A stretch of DNA of 64,000 nt from Carnobacterium iners (GTDB taxonomy: Bacteria; Bacillota; Bacilli; Lactobacillales; Carnobacteriaceae): NCBI RefSeq assembly GCF_900177385.1, contig NZ_FXBJ01000002.1:1244001-1308000 (forward strand). Direction: 5' to 3'. The notes beneath the pieces were generated by a model. It worked only from the letters and a program-made list of their open reading frames with translations, had not been told where the DNA came from and made no database searches. The position numbers and the translations under genes were made by a program. Position 1 is the stretch's first letter. Every line of letters starts with the position of its first letter. Positions 17,566 through 26,858 of this stretch are shown here, piece by piece.

Positions 17566-18454
17566 AAACTCCTTAATTTTTTTTAAAAAAACCAATCAAA
17601 ACCAAGGACCAACTATGCCCAAAATTCGTACTTTCTTAATGAGAAACCAATAAATAAATGAATTAAGTACCAAAAAGTAAAACTATTAAACGTTAATTTG
17701 AAAAAAATTTGAAAAAAGTGTGTTAATTGATTAAAAACAACAAAAAATTAAAGGTATGAATTATTCAGGATGATGTTGTTTACACTGCTATTCAACAACC
17801 TCTTACAGCTCTTGGTAGTGGATTACCGGCTACATTGATTGCAGTATTCTTAGTTCAATTCCTGTGGTTCTTCGGACTACATGGTCAAATTATTGTTAAC
17901 TCAGTAATGGACCCTATTTGGAATACGTTAGCTTTAGAAAATCTTGATGCTTATAGAGTTGGTGAAACTTTACCACATATTGTAACTAAACCATTTATGG
18001 AAATTTATACTGTTGGTATGGGTGGATCAGGAAGTACACTGATTGTTGTGTTACTATTAGCTTTTGTTATGAAGAGTAGACAAAATAAAGATATTGGTCG
18101 CTTAGCTCTAGGGCCTGCAATTTTCAATGTAAATGAGCCTTTGATTTTCGGTATGCCTCTAGTATTAAATGCTTCAATATTTATCCCTTGGATTTTAGCT
18201 CCATTAGCAACTACGGCCTTTAACTATTTTGTAATGGCTGCAGGAATATTCCCAGTCCCAACAGGGGTATTGGTCCCATGGACAGTACCTGTTATTATTA
18301 ATGGCATCATGGCTACAAGTTCATTTATGGGCGGGTTACTTCAAGTAATAGATATGGCTCTTATCGGAGTTATTCGGTTCCCATTCTTAAAATTAGTTGA
18401 TCGTGCTAACTTAAATCAAATAAAAATGAGTGAACCTGAAAAAGGTTAATAAAA

Positions 18455-18493
18455 AAACAAACAACTAATCAAAAGGTTAGTTGTTTGTTTTTT
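18455..18493 (+). terminator. Terminator after the EIIC gene
   Basis: Perfect 14-bp arms (AAACAAACAACTAA at 18455-18468 and its complement at 18477-18490), an 8-nt loop and a T-run. Confidence 0.9.
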
Positions 18494-18499
18494 AATTCT

Positions 18500-19215
18500 T
18501 GGTCTCTAAAATAAGGTGTTTTACTCTAGACCTTTAACAAAGCAGTGACCCTTGTCATCGGGATAGGAGTGACTGTTGTTTGGTAATTTTACAGCTAGTT
18601 CTTACTTTAGACTGCTATAGCGGTTTTTTATTTTATGATACGTTCTAAGGTGATTTCTTACAGCTAAATGACGATTGATAGTTTCTATTATCCTCTTGAA
18701 ATATAGGTGTATAATATGTTCGATTACCGCTGCCATTTTCTAAAAAAGCCTCTTCCTTTCACAACACCCTCACTAAGAACTTCGCGGGTAAATAGGTGTC
18801 ATTTGAAGTTTAAAGTAGTCAAGCGCTTCAATATGAATCACTACTGTTATAATATTGATGACTGGTTTAGCTTTTAATTGACAAACAGAAGTGCTCCTAA
18901 TGAAGTGTTCCTAATATAGTGAATGGTTATTAACCCAAACCCAAAGAAATGGCTGTATTTTGTTGTGTTCTGTTACATCAATTTTTATAGATAAATAGTC
19001 TTTATTCTTAAGAAAAGTAGGAGACGTGGTCAAATTAATAAAATATCGTAAATTTCAAGTAGGCATCCGATTATGTATAAAGAACAGCAGATTTTTTACT
19101 TTTAGTTATGATCTGTTTCGTTTTTTAGTGTTATAAAATTTTTTTAGTTCATTCAATTGATTAAACCGAAAAAATATTTTTGGAATGAATAAAACCCCTA
19201 AAATAAATAAGAATA
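18500..19215. other. Gene-poor intergenic stretch
   Basis: About 700 bp with no ORF that I can assign. A 45-codon minus-strand reading frame around 18590-18735 has no family resemblance I recognise and no RBS. The region is AT-rich and looks like decayed sequence between the beta-glucoside genes and their regulator. Confidence 0.5.
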
Positions 19216-19220
19216 CTCTT

Positions 19221-19240
19221 TGAAAAGACTAGTCTTTTCA
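19221..19240. promoter_or_regulatory. Perfect 20-bp palindrome, probable GntR operator
   Basis: TGAAAAGACTAGTCTTTTCA is fully self-complementary and lies 45 bp before the GntR start codon. Position, symmetry and the CTAG centre suggest an autoregulatory operator. A close half-match is found at 15347 upstream of EIIC. Confidence 0.6.
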
Positions 19241-19285
19241 AGCGGTATAAGGTATGATAAACGTTATGTAAGAGGAGGTACGAAA

Positions 19286-20002
19286 ATGGTAAAATATGAA
19301 GCCATCGCTAATGAGATGAGACAGCGAATATTAACAGGTACGTACCCTATTGAATCCCTTATCCCGGATCAAATTAGTTTAGCCAAAGAGTTTAGAGTCA
19401 GTCGGATGACAATGAAAAAAGCCTTAGATATTCTTGCAATGGAGGGTCTTATTTACCGACAGCGTGGGTCAGGTACATTTGTAATGAAAACAGCCCTATT
19501 AAATCAACAAGACTCAGCTGTAAATGAATATGAAGGATTAACCAAACAGTTGAGTGGAAAAAAAGTCACGAGTAAAGTAATTGAATTCAATGTAGAATTC
19601 CCTTCAGAAGAGATAATGAAACATTTAATGATTAAAAAAAAGCAACCCGTTTATAAATTAGTCAGATTGCGAGTAGTGGATGGTAATCCTTATGTCTTGG
19701 AGCATACATATATGCCAGTTGACTTAGCAGTAGGATTAACGGAAGAAATTTTAGAACAATCTATTTATCGCTACATCCATGAAGAGCTAGATTTACATTT
19801 TGGTGGTGCGTTTAGAAAAATTCACGCAGATAAGTCCTCTCATTACGATCAAGAGTACCTCAATTGTAAAATAGATGATCCAATATTAGAAGTAGAACAA
19901 GTCGTTTATTTGAAAGATGGACGTCCATTTGAGTATTCTCGGAGTCGCCATCGTTACGATACACGAAGCTATACCATATCAGATATTAATAGAAATAACT
20001 AA
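19286..20002 (+). CDS. GntR family regulator, HutC type
   Basis: 238 aa from the ATG at 19286, chosen because AGAGGAGG lies 8 nt upstream; the frame is open back to 19220, which would run through the operator palindrome. The N-terminal winged helix (about 3-70) has YEAIANEMRQRILTG and EFRVSRMTMKKALDILAMEGLIYRQRGSGTFV. The C-terminal UTRA effector domain (about 95-230) includes PVYKLVRLRVVDGNPYVLEHTYMP and the usual EVEQVVYLKDGRPFEYSRSRHR block. HutC-type regulators next to GH1/PTS genes usually respond to a sugar phosphate; I infer control of the adjacent beta-glucoside genes. Confidence 0.88.
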   Translation: MVKYEAIANEMRQRILTGTYPIESLIPDQISLAKEFRVSRMTMKKALDILAMEGLIYRQRGSGTFVMKTALLNQQDSAVNEYEGLTKQLSGKKVTSKVIEFNVEFPSEEIMKHLMIKKKQPVYKLVRLRVVDGNPYVLEHTYMPVDLAVGLTEEILEQSIYRYIHEELDLHFGGAFRKIHADKSSHYDQEYLNCKIDDPILEVEQVVYLKDGRPFEYSRSRHRYDTRSYTISDINRNN

Positions 20003-20007
20003 TACTC

Positions 20008-20047
20008 GAAAGCATCCTAACCTATGTTCAGTAGGATTAAGATGCTT
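20008..20047. terminator. Bidirectional terminator between gntR and exoA
   Basis: AAAGCATC pairs with GATGCTTT with further partial pairing inside; it separates two convergent genes. Confidence 0.65.
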
Positions 20048-20055
20048 TATCTCTT

Positions 20056-20808
20056 TTATTTTAGAATCAATTCTACAGGACAATGATCTGAACCCATAAT
20101 TTCTGAGTGGATTTTTACATCGGATAGCTGACTTTCAAGCCGATTGGAAATACAAAAGTAATCAATTCTCCAACCAGCATTGTTTTTACGAGCATAGAAC
20201 CGATAGCTTCACCATGAAAAAGCACCTTCTTCACTAGGGTAAAAATAACGAAACGTATCTATAAAACCTCTATCAAGTAAAGCAGTAAAATTAGCTCGTT
20301 CTTTATTTGTAAATCCTGGGCTCTTATGATTGGTTTTCCAGTTTTTTAAATCAATGTTTTTGTGAGCAACATTTAAATCGCCACAAAAGATAACAGGTTT
20401 TTCTTGATCTAATTTAGCTAGATAATCAGAAAAATCTTGATCCCATTTCATTCGGTAGTCTAAACGAGCTAAATCGTTTTTTGAATTAGGTGTGTAACAA
20501 GTGACAACATAGTATTCAGAATAGGTGAGAGTGATGACTCGTCCCTCATTGTCGTGTTCTTCTTTGTTGATTCCATAAGATACACTAATTGGTTCATGTT
20601 TAGTAAAAATAGCCGTTCCAGAATACCCCTTTTTTTCAGCATAATTCCAGTAACTATAGTAACCAGGTAAGTCTAAGTCAATTTGGCCTTCTTGTAACTT
20701 TGTTTCTTGCAAACAAAAAAAATCTGCATTAAGTTCGTCGAAGATATCAATAAATCCTTTTTTTACAACGGCACGTAAACCATTTACATTCCATGAAATA
20801 AATTTCAT
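20056..20808 (-). pseudogene. exoA: Exodeoxyribonuclease III with one in-frame TGA
   Basis: The frame from ATG 20808 (AAAGGGG RBS; the ATG at 20832 is too far upstream) starts MKFISWNVNGLRAVVKKGF and carries CLQETKL, GYSGTAIFTK and FCGDLNVAH. At 20209-20211 it hits TGA directly after TTC TCA TGG. Reading on, the same frame gives SYRFYARKNNAGWRIDYF and then IMGSDHCPVELILK up to a TAA at 20056. Exonuclease III normally has WWSYR here, so a TGG to TGA change best explains the stop. The lost part holds the catalytic GSDHCP histidine, so the shortened protein should be inactive. It is the main AP endonuclease family of base-excision repair. Confidence 0.88.
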
Positions 20809-20902
20809 CAGAAATAAACCCCTTTCGTCCAAATGTTTTAGTTTTATTGTACAGGAAGGAATAAAAATAGTAAATTTAGGTAGCAGATAAAATGAAAAAA
20901 AT

Positions 20903-22288
20903 CACTAGTGTTGCATGAAACATTATGTATTTCACAAATTTGTTTATATTATTCCAATATGCAAAAAAGTCCTTTATACTGAACTCAGATGACTCATCCA
21001 AGACCAATAAAAAGGACCTAACACATGGATAAGTATAAAACAAATTCTGCTTTTAATAAATGGTTTTCTTCCATTAAGCTAAATCTTTTACCAAGCCCTA
21101 TTCAAAAAAAGATTGTTGACTTTGATAAATACCATAAGAAACTTAGTTTCTTCCAAGCTCTTCAACTTTTTCTTCATGGAATCAATGACGAAAAAGAAAG
21201 TCTTAGAGAGATGGATGCGGCTTTTGTTTCGAAAGAACTTCAAAAAGAAATGGGTATGACTAGTATCAGTTATTCTCAGCTCTCTAGAACTCTCTCAAAA
21301 ATAGATTCAGAGATTCTTTTAGCCATTTTTAGTCAGCTAGTTAGTCAGGCTAAAAATAAAAGGCCCGTAACGAAACGAAATAGTCTCTACCTAATTGATT
21401 CTTCGACGTTTTCACTTAACCAAAACCTTTATCAATGGGCTGATTTTCGTAAAACAAAATCAGGAGTTAAGCTTCACTTAAAACTCTGCTTTATGGATAA
21501 TGACCATCTTTACCCAGATGAATTTACACTGACTAACGCCGTCGAGCACGATACAAATCAGTTAGAAGTATTGGTTAATCAACCTGAAGCGACTTATGTG
21601 TTTGATCGCGGTTACCTTGATTTTGAACGATTAGATACGATGCACTCGCAGGGCTACTTCTTTGTGACAAGAATCAAAAAGAATACAAAAGTTCATGTTT
21701 TAGAACCATTAGTAGCTTTCAAGAGTGAGTCCGTTATCAGCGACCAAATGGTCGCATTAGGTGCTCAGAACCATCTAACGTCCAGATTTCGTTTAGTAAC
21801 CGTTCAAGACAAAAAGGGGAAAACTCTCCAGTTTATTACCAATCGTTTTGACTGCTCCTCTACTGACATTGCAGAAATGTACAAAGCACGTTGGCAAATA
21901 GAGCTGTTTTTCAAGCATATTAAACAACATATGACGATTAAAAAGTTTTTTTCGAGAAGTGAAAAAGGGGTTGTCAATCAGCTGATTTTAGCCATGATTG
22001 CCAGTTTATTAACCTATTTGATTAAGTTAAAAACAAAAAGTAAACAGTCTGTTTTCCAAATCAAACGATTTTTTCGTTATCTGTTATTTCAACCGGCAGA
22101 AGAATGGTTTAATCTTTTGATACCGACTTAGACCCTTAAAGAAAGGGTGTCCGTTGGTAATGGAATCAGTTGAATAAGCAAAATTTTCTGGAAATAGTCA
22201 TCTTTTGCGTAAGCACTCCCTTTTTTTGCCTTTTTTCAGAAAAACAAGAAATGAGGTCAAATTAAGCTATGTTTATGCAACACTAGTG
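20903..22288 (+). mobile_element. IS4-family insertion sequence
   Basis: 1386 bp. The left end starts CACTAGTGTTGCATGAAACA and the right end reads inward as CACTAGTGTTGCATAAACAT, one difference in the first 16. A 9-bp direct repeat, GAAAAAAAT, flanks it (20894-20902 and 22289-22297). It lies between exoA and the oxidoreductase gene and breaks no ORF. Confidence 0.9.
21025..22131 (+). CDS. IS4-family transposase
   Basis: 368 aa, apparently intact. Catalytic DDE elements: LYLIDSSTFSLN (first Asp, about 122-133), YVFDRGYLDFERLD (second Asp, about 191-204), and the Y-(2)-R-(3)-E-(6)-K signature in YKARWQIELFFKHIKQHM (about 286-303). The N-terminal region is the DUF4372-like part of this subgroup. 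The complete frame together with matching ends suggests an active element. Confidence 0.93.
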   Translation: MDKYKTNSAFNKWFSSIKLNLLPSPIQKKIVDFDKYHKKLSFFQALQLFLHGINDEKESLREMDAAFVSKELQKEMGMTSISYSQLSRTLSKIDSEILLAIFSQLVSQAKNKRPVTKRNSLYLIDSSTFSLNQNLYQWADFRKTKSGVKLHLKLCFMDNDHLYPDEFTLTNAVEHDTNQLEVLVNQPEATYVFDRGYLDFERLDTMHSQGYFFVTRIKKNTKVHVLEPLVAFKSESVISDQMVALGAQNHLTSRFRLVTVQDKKGKTLQFITNRFDCSSTDIAEMYKARWQIELFFKHIKQHMTIKKFFSRSEKGVVNQLILAMIASLLTYLIKLKTKSKQSVFQIKRFFRYLLFQPAEEWFNLLIPT

Positions 22289-22329
22289 GAAAAAAATATA
22301 AAAATAATAATCAGAAATGAGGAACAAAG

Positions 22330-23232
22330 ATGTTAAAAATTGGTATAATTGGATTAGGTAGCATTGCACGAAAAGCTTATTTACCTGTTGATATGGAAAT
22401 GCAAGATAAAGTAGAATGGCATCTTTATACTCGTAACCAGAACAAACTTCAAGCGATTGGAACCCAATACAACAATACGAATCTCCATTCTTCTATAGAA
22501 TCCCTTATTGAGAGTGGGATAGAGGCGGCTTTTGTTCATACAGCTACACATACACATGCCAAAATCGTTAAGCAGCTAATCGAAAATGGTATTCATGTTT
22601 ACGTAGATAAGCCGATTAGTGAAGACTTAGAAGAAGTGGAAGAGTTGATTCAATTAGCCAAGCAAAAGCAAGTTTTACTTACAGTCGGTTTTAATCGACG
22701 ATTTGCTCCAATGATTCAAAAATTAAAAGATATTCCAGATAAAAATATGATTTTTATTCAAAAAACAAAACCAAATAGTACTGGAACGGTTAAATTCGCT
22801 ATTTATGATATGTTTATTCATGTGTTAGATACGGCTTTATTCCTATTAGACAGTCCTATTATTGATATATCTTTTAGTGTGAATGAAAAAGACGGAGAAT
22901 TAAAAAATTCTGTAGTCAATCTGACTACAGAAAAAACTGTTTGTATTGCATCGATGAATTATGTTTCTGGTGCGAACTACGAATCTGCTGAGGTTCATTC
23001 TCCTACCGGGATGCATCGCGTTATCAACTTAACAGACTATTCTAGCGATATAAACGGTATACAGACTACACAAATGTTTGGCGATTGGGAACCAACGCTA
23101 GAAAAAAGAGGGTTTGCACCTTTAATTCGTTTGTTTTTAGCAGCGGTCGAGTCAGGTATTAATCCAGTTTCAACCCAAACGACTTTATTATCCCATCAAT
23201 TGTGTGATAAGATTGTTAAAATTAAGAAATAA
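22330..23232 (+). CDS. Gfo/Idh/MocA family oxidoreductase
   Basis: 300 aa. The N-terminal Rossmann motif is KIGIIGLGSIARKAYLPV (residues 3-20), with the family EKP-like motif as VYVDKPISEDLEEVEELIQLA (about 91-111) and VGFNRRFAPM. The C-terminal domain follows. The substrate, probably a sugar or inositol derivative, is not determined. GAGGA precedes the ATG at 7 nt. The IS4 element ends 41 bp upstream, so the native promoter may have been displaced. Confidence 0.85.
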   Translation: MLKIGIIGLGSIARKAYLPVDMEMQDKVEWHLYTRNQNKLQAIGTQYNNTNLHSSIESLIESGIEAAFVHTATHTHAKIVKQLIENGIHVYVDKPISEDLEEVEELIQLAKQKQVLLTVGFNRRFAPMIQKLKDIPDKNMIFIQKTKPNSTGTVKFAIYDMFIHVLDTALFLLDSPIIDISFSVNEKDGELKNSVVNLTTEKTVCIASMNYVSGANYESAEVHSPTGMHRVINLTDYSSDINGIQTTQMFGDWEPTLEKRGFAPLIRLFLAAVESGINPVSTQTTLLSHQLCDKIVKIKK

Positions 23233-23428
23233 AAATTAACTAAAAAAATTTACGTAAAAAAATGAATTGCAGTAGACTGTAAAAAATAAAATAAACGAAT
23301 CCATTGAGAAGAATCCATTCAGAATCATCCCTTGCTGTTAGAATAATCTACTAATAGGCTTTACTTTTCTATTAATGAGTCTATAATACATTTGTGCGTC
23401 TAAGATTTTTGAGAAAGAGGTTGCCTTT

Positions 23429-24808
23429 ATGTTATCTGATAAATTTAGAAAACTATCGATATCGACTCGAATAGCTTTCAGTTTTGCTTTTGTTATTTTT
23501 ATTGGTTCATTATTATTAAGTTTACCCATCAGTACAGCGGTTACTTCGCAAAATACGTACTTTGATAACTTATTTACAGCTGTTTCTTTAACATGTGTTA
23601 CAGGATTATCTACTACCCCAATATCTGAATCGTATACTATTTTTGGACAAGTTATCTGTATTATTTTAATGCAAATAGGTGGACTTGGACTGATGACAAT
23701 CATTGCAACTATTTTGATGAGGCTAGGTAAAAAAATTAGTTACACGGATACGATGGCAGTAAAAGAAGCTTTAAATAGAGAAAAGCTAGGCGATTTCAAA
23801 ACATATGTATTATCGATATTCAAATACACACTAGTCATTGAAGGAATCGGCATGTTTTTGTTAGCACTGCGTTTTGTTCCTGATTTTGGGTGGGCTAAAG
23901 GCTTATTTACCTCTTTATTTTTAGCTGTTTCAGGTTTTTGTAATGCTGGATTTGATAATATGGGAGCGATTAGTCTTCAAAATTATGTTCATGATCCTTT
24001 GGTGACGTCAGTTATTGCAACACTAATTATTTTAGGCGGAATTGGATTTTCTGTTTGGTTTGATGTGACATTTAATGTGTATTCTATTATTAAAAATAAA
24101 AAGAAATTAGGATTTAAAAAAATGTATCGCTTGCTGAGACCTCATACACGTTTAGCGATTAATATGTCGGTTATTTTATTAGTTGCAGGAACAATTATGT
24201 TTATGGTGGTGGAATGGAATAACGCTTCTTCAATTGGAAATTATACAGTTCCTCAAAAAATTATGGTTTCTTTTTTTCAATCTGTGACGATGAGAACAGC
24301 TGGTTTTGCAACGATTGATTACGCAACTGTTTTACCATTCTCGTTATTATTTTCTATCTTCTTAATGTTTATTGGTGGGTCCCCTGGTGGTGCAGCTGGA
24401 GGAATAAAAACAACAACCTTTGCATTGGTCGTCTTATTAGTCATAAATGAAATAAGAGGTCAAAACAATGTTAACTACGCAAGCCACTCTATTCCGGTAG
24501 AAACAATTCGTAGAGCAATCGTAGTCGTCTTTACTTTTTTTGCTTGCTTAATGACAGGCTTTAGCGTCTTGCTAATTGTTGAAGAACAACCGTTTGTCAT
24601 TTTATTGTTCGAAGCAGTTTCAGCACTTGGTACAGTTGGAGTGAGCGTTAATTTAACGCCAGAACTATCAAGAATTGGTCAAACTGTTTTGATGTTCTTA
24701 ATGTTTATTGGACGAATAGGTCCAATTACAATTTTTTTAAGTCTTGTCAGAAGAAAAGGAAAAAGAAAAGAACGAGTTTATGCTAAAACAAATATTTTAA
24801 TTGGATAG
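23429..24808 (+). CDS. ktrB: Ktr-type K+ transporter membrane subunit
   Basis: 459 aa, TrkH/KtrB family with four repeated M1-P-M2 units. The selectivity-filter stretches are visible: TCVTGLSTTPIS, SGFCNAGFDNMGA, TMRTAGFATID and SALGTVGVSVNL. A hydrophilic loop carries the KNKKKLGFKKM stretch. It forms the Na+-dependent K+ channel-like dimer in the membrane, gated by the RCK subunit encoded directly downstream. Length and topology are normal. KtrD and TrkH names overlap here; the small partner makes KtrB most apt. Confidence 0.92.
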   Translation: MLSDKFRKLSISTRIAFSFAFVIFIGSLLLSLPISTAVTSQNTYFDNLFTAVSLTCVTGLSTTPISESYTIFGQVICIILMQIGGLGLMTIIATILMRLGKKISYTDTMAVKEALNREKLGDFKTYVLSIFKYTLVIEGIGMFLLALRFVPDFGWAKGLFTSLFLAVSGFCNAGFDNMGAISLQNYVHDPLVTSVIATLIILGGIGFSVWFDVTFNVYSIIKNKKKLGFKKMYRLLRPHTRLAINMSVILLVAGTIMFMVVEWNNASSIGNYTVPQKIMVSFFQSVTMRTAGFATIDYATVLPFSLLFSIFLMFIGGSPGGAAGGIKTTTFALVVLLVINEIRGQNNVNYASHSIPVETIRRAIVVVFTFFACLMTGFSVLLIVEEQPFVILLFEAVSALGTVGVSVNLTPELSRIGQTVLMFLMFIGRIGPITIFLSLVRRKGKRKERVYAKTNILIG

Positions 24809-24820
24809 GAGAAAATGAAT

Positions 24821-25492
24821 ATGCCCATAAAAACAATTGGTGTATTAGGATTAGGTATATTTGGTTCTTCCATTGCTAAAGAATTAAGTGAATTTGATTG
24901 CGAAGTAATCGCCGTCGATATAGATGTTAGCAATATTAATAGAATAGAACCTTTTGTAACAGAAGCGATACAAGGAGATATTACAGATTTAGAGTTTTTA
25001 AAAAATATTGGACTTGAAAATTGTGATGTTGTTGTCGTAGCAACAGGAACAAGTCTTGAATCAAGCGTTTTGGCAGTGATGAATTGCAAAAAATTAAATA
25101 TTGATAGAATTATTGCGAAAGCTAAAAATAAAATGTTTATGGAAGTTTTAACCGCTGTTGGGGCAACAACAGTAGTCCGTCCGGAAAAAGAAATGGGAGA
25201 AAGAGTAGCTAAAAGCTTGCTAAGACGAAACATTACAGATATTGTTGACTTAGATGAGCAATACGCTGTAATTGAATTTTACCCACCTATAAAATGGGTT
25301 GGACGTTCTTTAGAAGAATTAGATCTGCGAAAGCGATATGAGATGAACATTATTGGCATTAGAAAAAAAACAATCAGAAAGCTAGATGTTTCATTTGGTC
25401 CGGATTACGTTATTCAAAATAATGATATCATAGTAGGAATAGCAGAATCTGAAATATTCGAACGGTACGACTACCTTAATAAACTAAGATAA
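24821..25492 (+). CDS. ktrA: Ktr-type K+ transporter regulatory RCK subunit
   Basis: 223 aa from the ATG at 24821, which has GGAGA at a proper distance; the ATG at 24815 is too close. The RCK_N Rossmann domain begins IKTIGVLGLGIFGSSIAKEL (about 3-22) with acidic VDIDV after the second strand. A C-terminal TrkA_C domain follows (about 140-220). It binds ATP/ADP and often c-di-AMP and gates KtrB. The two genes are 12 bp apart, forming a ktrBA operon. Confidence 0.92.
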   Translation: MPIKTIGVLGLGIFGSSIAKELSEFDCEVIAVDIDVSNINRIEPFVTEAIQGDITDLEFLKNIGLENCDVVVVATGTSLESSVLAVMNCKKLNIDRIIAKAKNKMFMEVLTAVGATTVVRPEKEMGERVAKSLLRRNITDIVDLDEQYAVIEFYPPIKWVGRSLEELDLRKRYEMNIIGIRKKTIRKLDVSFGPDYVIQNNDIIVGIAESEIFERYDYLNKLR

Positions 25493-25651
25493 TAAATTAA
25501 AAAGAGTACGAAAGAAAAAAGCTGAAGTTATTTAATTATCTTTAGCTGAGGATCTAAGAATGGTGTGAGGAAAAGTATAAAAAATTTTCAAATACTGAGT
25601 CGGCATGTTAGAATATTGAAAAGCAAATTAATTTTGAGGGGTCATTATGTA

Positions 25652-26557
25652 ATGCTAATAACAAGAATGAAAGAAAAATTTCCTGATTCAATCATAAAAG
25701 AAAAAGAACCTTTGTCTCTTTACACTTACACAAAAACTGGCGGACCGGCAGATATATTAGTATTGCCTCAAGAAAAATCTGAGGTAGTTGAGTTAGTGGA
25801 ATGGATTAACGAGAATAACTTGTCTTTAACAGTTTTAGGTAACGCCAGTAACTTGATTGTGAAAGATGGTGGGATACATGGTGTGGTAATGGTTTTGACT
25901 GAAATGAAGGCTATTTCTATTTCAAAAACACATATTGTTGCACAAAGTGGAGCGCGCTTGATTGACACGTCTTATGCGGCGTTAGATGCGGAGTTAACAG
26001 GTTTAGAATTTGCCTGTGGTATACCTGGCAGTATTGGTGGAGCAGTCTTTATGAATGCTGGTGCCTATGGAGGCGAAGTTAGTGAAGTAATTGATATGGT
26101 AACGATTTTAACTCGTTCCGGTGAAGTAAAAGAATTGAAAAACAAAGATCTTGAATTTCGTTACCGCCATAGTGCAATACAAGAGACGCGAGATATTGTT
26201 TTAGAAGTAGAGTTTCACTTAGAAAAGGGTAAAGCGAGTGAAATCAAAGAACGGATAGAGGAATTAACTTTTTTACGTAAAGCTAAACAACCCTTAGAAT
26301 ACCCGTCCTGTGGAAGTGTATTTAAGCGCCCAACGGGCTATTTTACAGGGAAATTAATCCAAGAAGCAGGATTACAAGGTAAGATATACGGGGGTGCTCA
26401 GATTTCAGAGAAGCATGCGGGCTTTATTGTGAATATTAACCATGCTACAGCAACGGACTATATAGAATTAATTGCTCATGTACAAAAAACTATTTTAGAA
26501 AGTACAGGTATTGAACTTGTACCAGAAGTTCGTATCATAGGTGAAAATATCCTTTAA
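25652..26557 (+). CDS. murB: UDP-N-acetylenolpyruvoylglucosamine reductase
   Basis: 301 aa from ATG 25652 with GAGGGG upstream; the open frame reaches back to 25565, but that extension is not family-like. The FAD-binding part has YTYTKTGGPADILVLPQ and VLGNASNLIVKDGGIHGVVM, then GLEFACGIPGSIGGAVFMNAGAYGGE. The C-terminal catalytic part has PSCGSVFKRP and LIQEAGLQGKIYGGAQISEKHAGFIVN, ending with EVRIIGE. It makes UDP-MurNAc for peptidoglycan. The murB then potABCD order is common in streptococci and relatives, but a strong terminator separates them here. Confidence 0.95.
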   Translation: MLITRMKEKFPDSIIKEKEPLSLYTYTKTGGPADILVLPQEKSEVVELVEWINENNLSLTVLGNASNLIVKDGGIHGVVMVLTEMKAISISKTHIVAQSGARLIDTSYAALDAELTGLEFACGIPGSIGGAVFMNAGAYGGEVSEVIDMVTILTRSGEVKELKNKDLEFRYRHSAIQETRDIVLEVEFHLEKGKASEIKERIEELTFLRKAKQPLEYPSCGSVFKRPTGYFTGKLIQEAGLQGKIYGGAQISEKHAGFIVNINHATATDYIELIAHVQKTILESTGIELVPEVRIIGENIL

Positions 26558-26573
26558 TAATAAACTAATAGCT

Positions 26574-26617
26574 AAAAAAATCAAAAACAGAATTTATTTT
26601 CTGGTTTTGATTTTTTT
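26574..26617 (+). terminator. Terminator of murB
   Basis: Long stem formed by AAAAAAATCAAAAACAGAA (26574-26592) and its near complement up to 26617, then a T-run. Confidence 0.9.
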
Positions 26618-26618
26618 A

Positions 26619-26646
26619 TTGATTTTAGTTTGATAAAAACTATAAT
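26619..26646 (+). promoter_or_regulatory. Promoter of potABCD
   Basis: TTGATT (26619-26624), 16-bp spacer, TATAAT (26641-26646); it starts just past the murB terminator. Confidence 0.5.
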
Positions 26647-26858
26647 TAGAAGGTATGAGTAAAAGCATTCGTTGGTGCTAATCTACTAAAAGGCAAAACA
26701 ATAAAGAGATAACGTTATGCCTAATCTTTTGTGAGAAAGAAAAAATATGGAATAGAGCTTATTTTTATTTTTTTCAACAAATGGCTTTAAAAAGACAAGC
26801 GATAGATACTTTAAATAAAATGATGAAAATAAAGCTATTTACAAAAGGAGTATTAAAA

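Larger units (their letters stand above)
16091..17769 (+). mobile_element. IS1380-family insertion sequence
   Basis: 1679 bp bounded by perfect 14-bp terminal inverted repeats CCTGAATAATTCAT (16091-16104 and 17756-17769). A 5-bp target duplication ATGAT lies at 16086-16090 and 17770-17774. Ends, duplication length and the encoded transposase fit the IS1380 family. The perfect ends and duplication point to a recent insertion, although its transposase gene has two stop codons. Confidence 0.95.
15473..18449 (+). pseudogene. PTS lactose/cellobiose-type EIIC component, disrupted by an IS1380-type element
   Basis: The two halves are 15473-16090 and 17775-18449. Removing the insertion and one copy of the duplicated ATGAT joins them in frame, FFDTNLHD to VVYTAIQQPLTALGSG, giving a 430-aa EIIC of normal family length. 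The left half has the N-terminal membrane region; the right half carries the NEPLIFGMPLVLNASIFIPWI substrate/phosphotransfer block. As it stands the first half ends after PE read from the IS. EIIC is the membrane channel for PTS uptake of beta-glucosides; EIIA and EIIB would have to be encoded elsewhere. No other damage is visible in either half. Confidence 0.93.

Noticed and set aside
18590-18735. Possible decayed transposase tail on the minus strand
   Set aside because: About 45 codons without RBS or any recognisable motif; too little to name.
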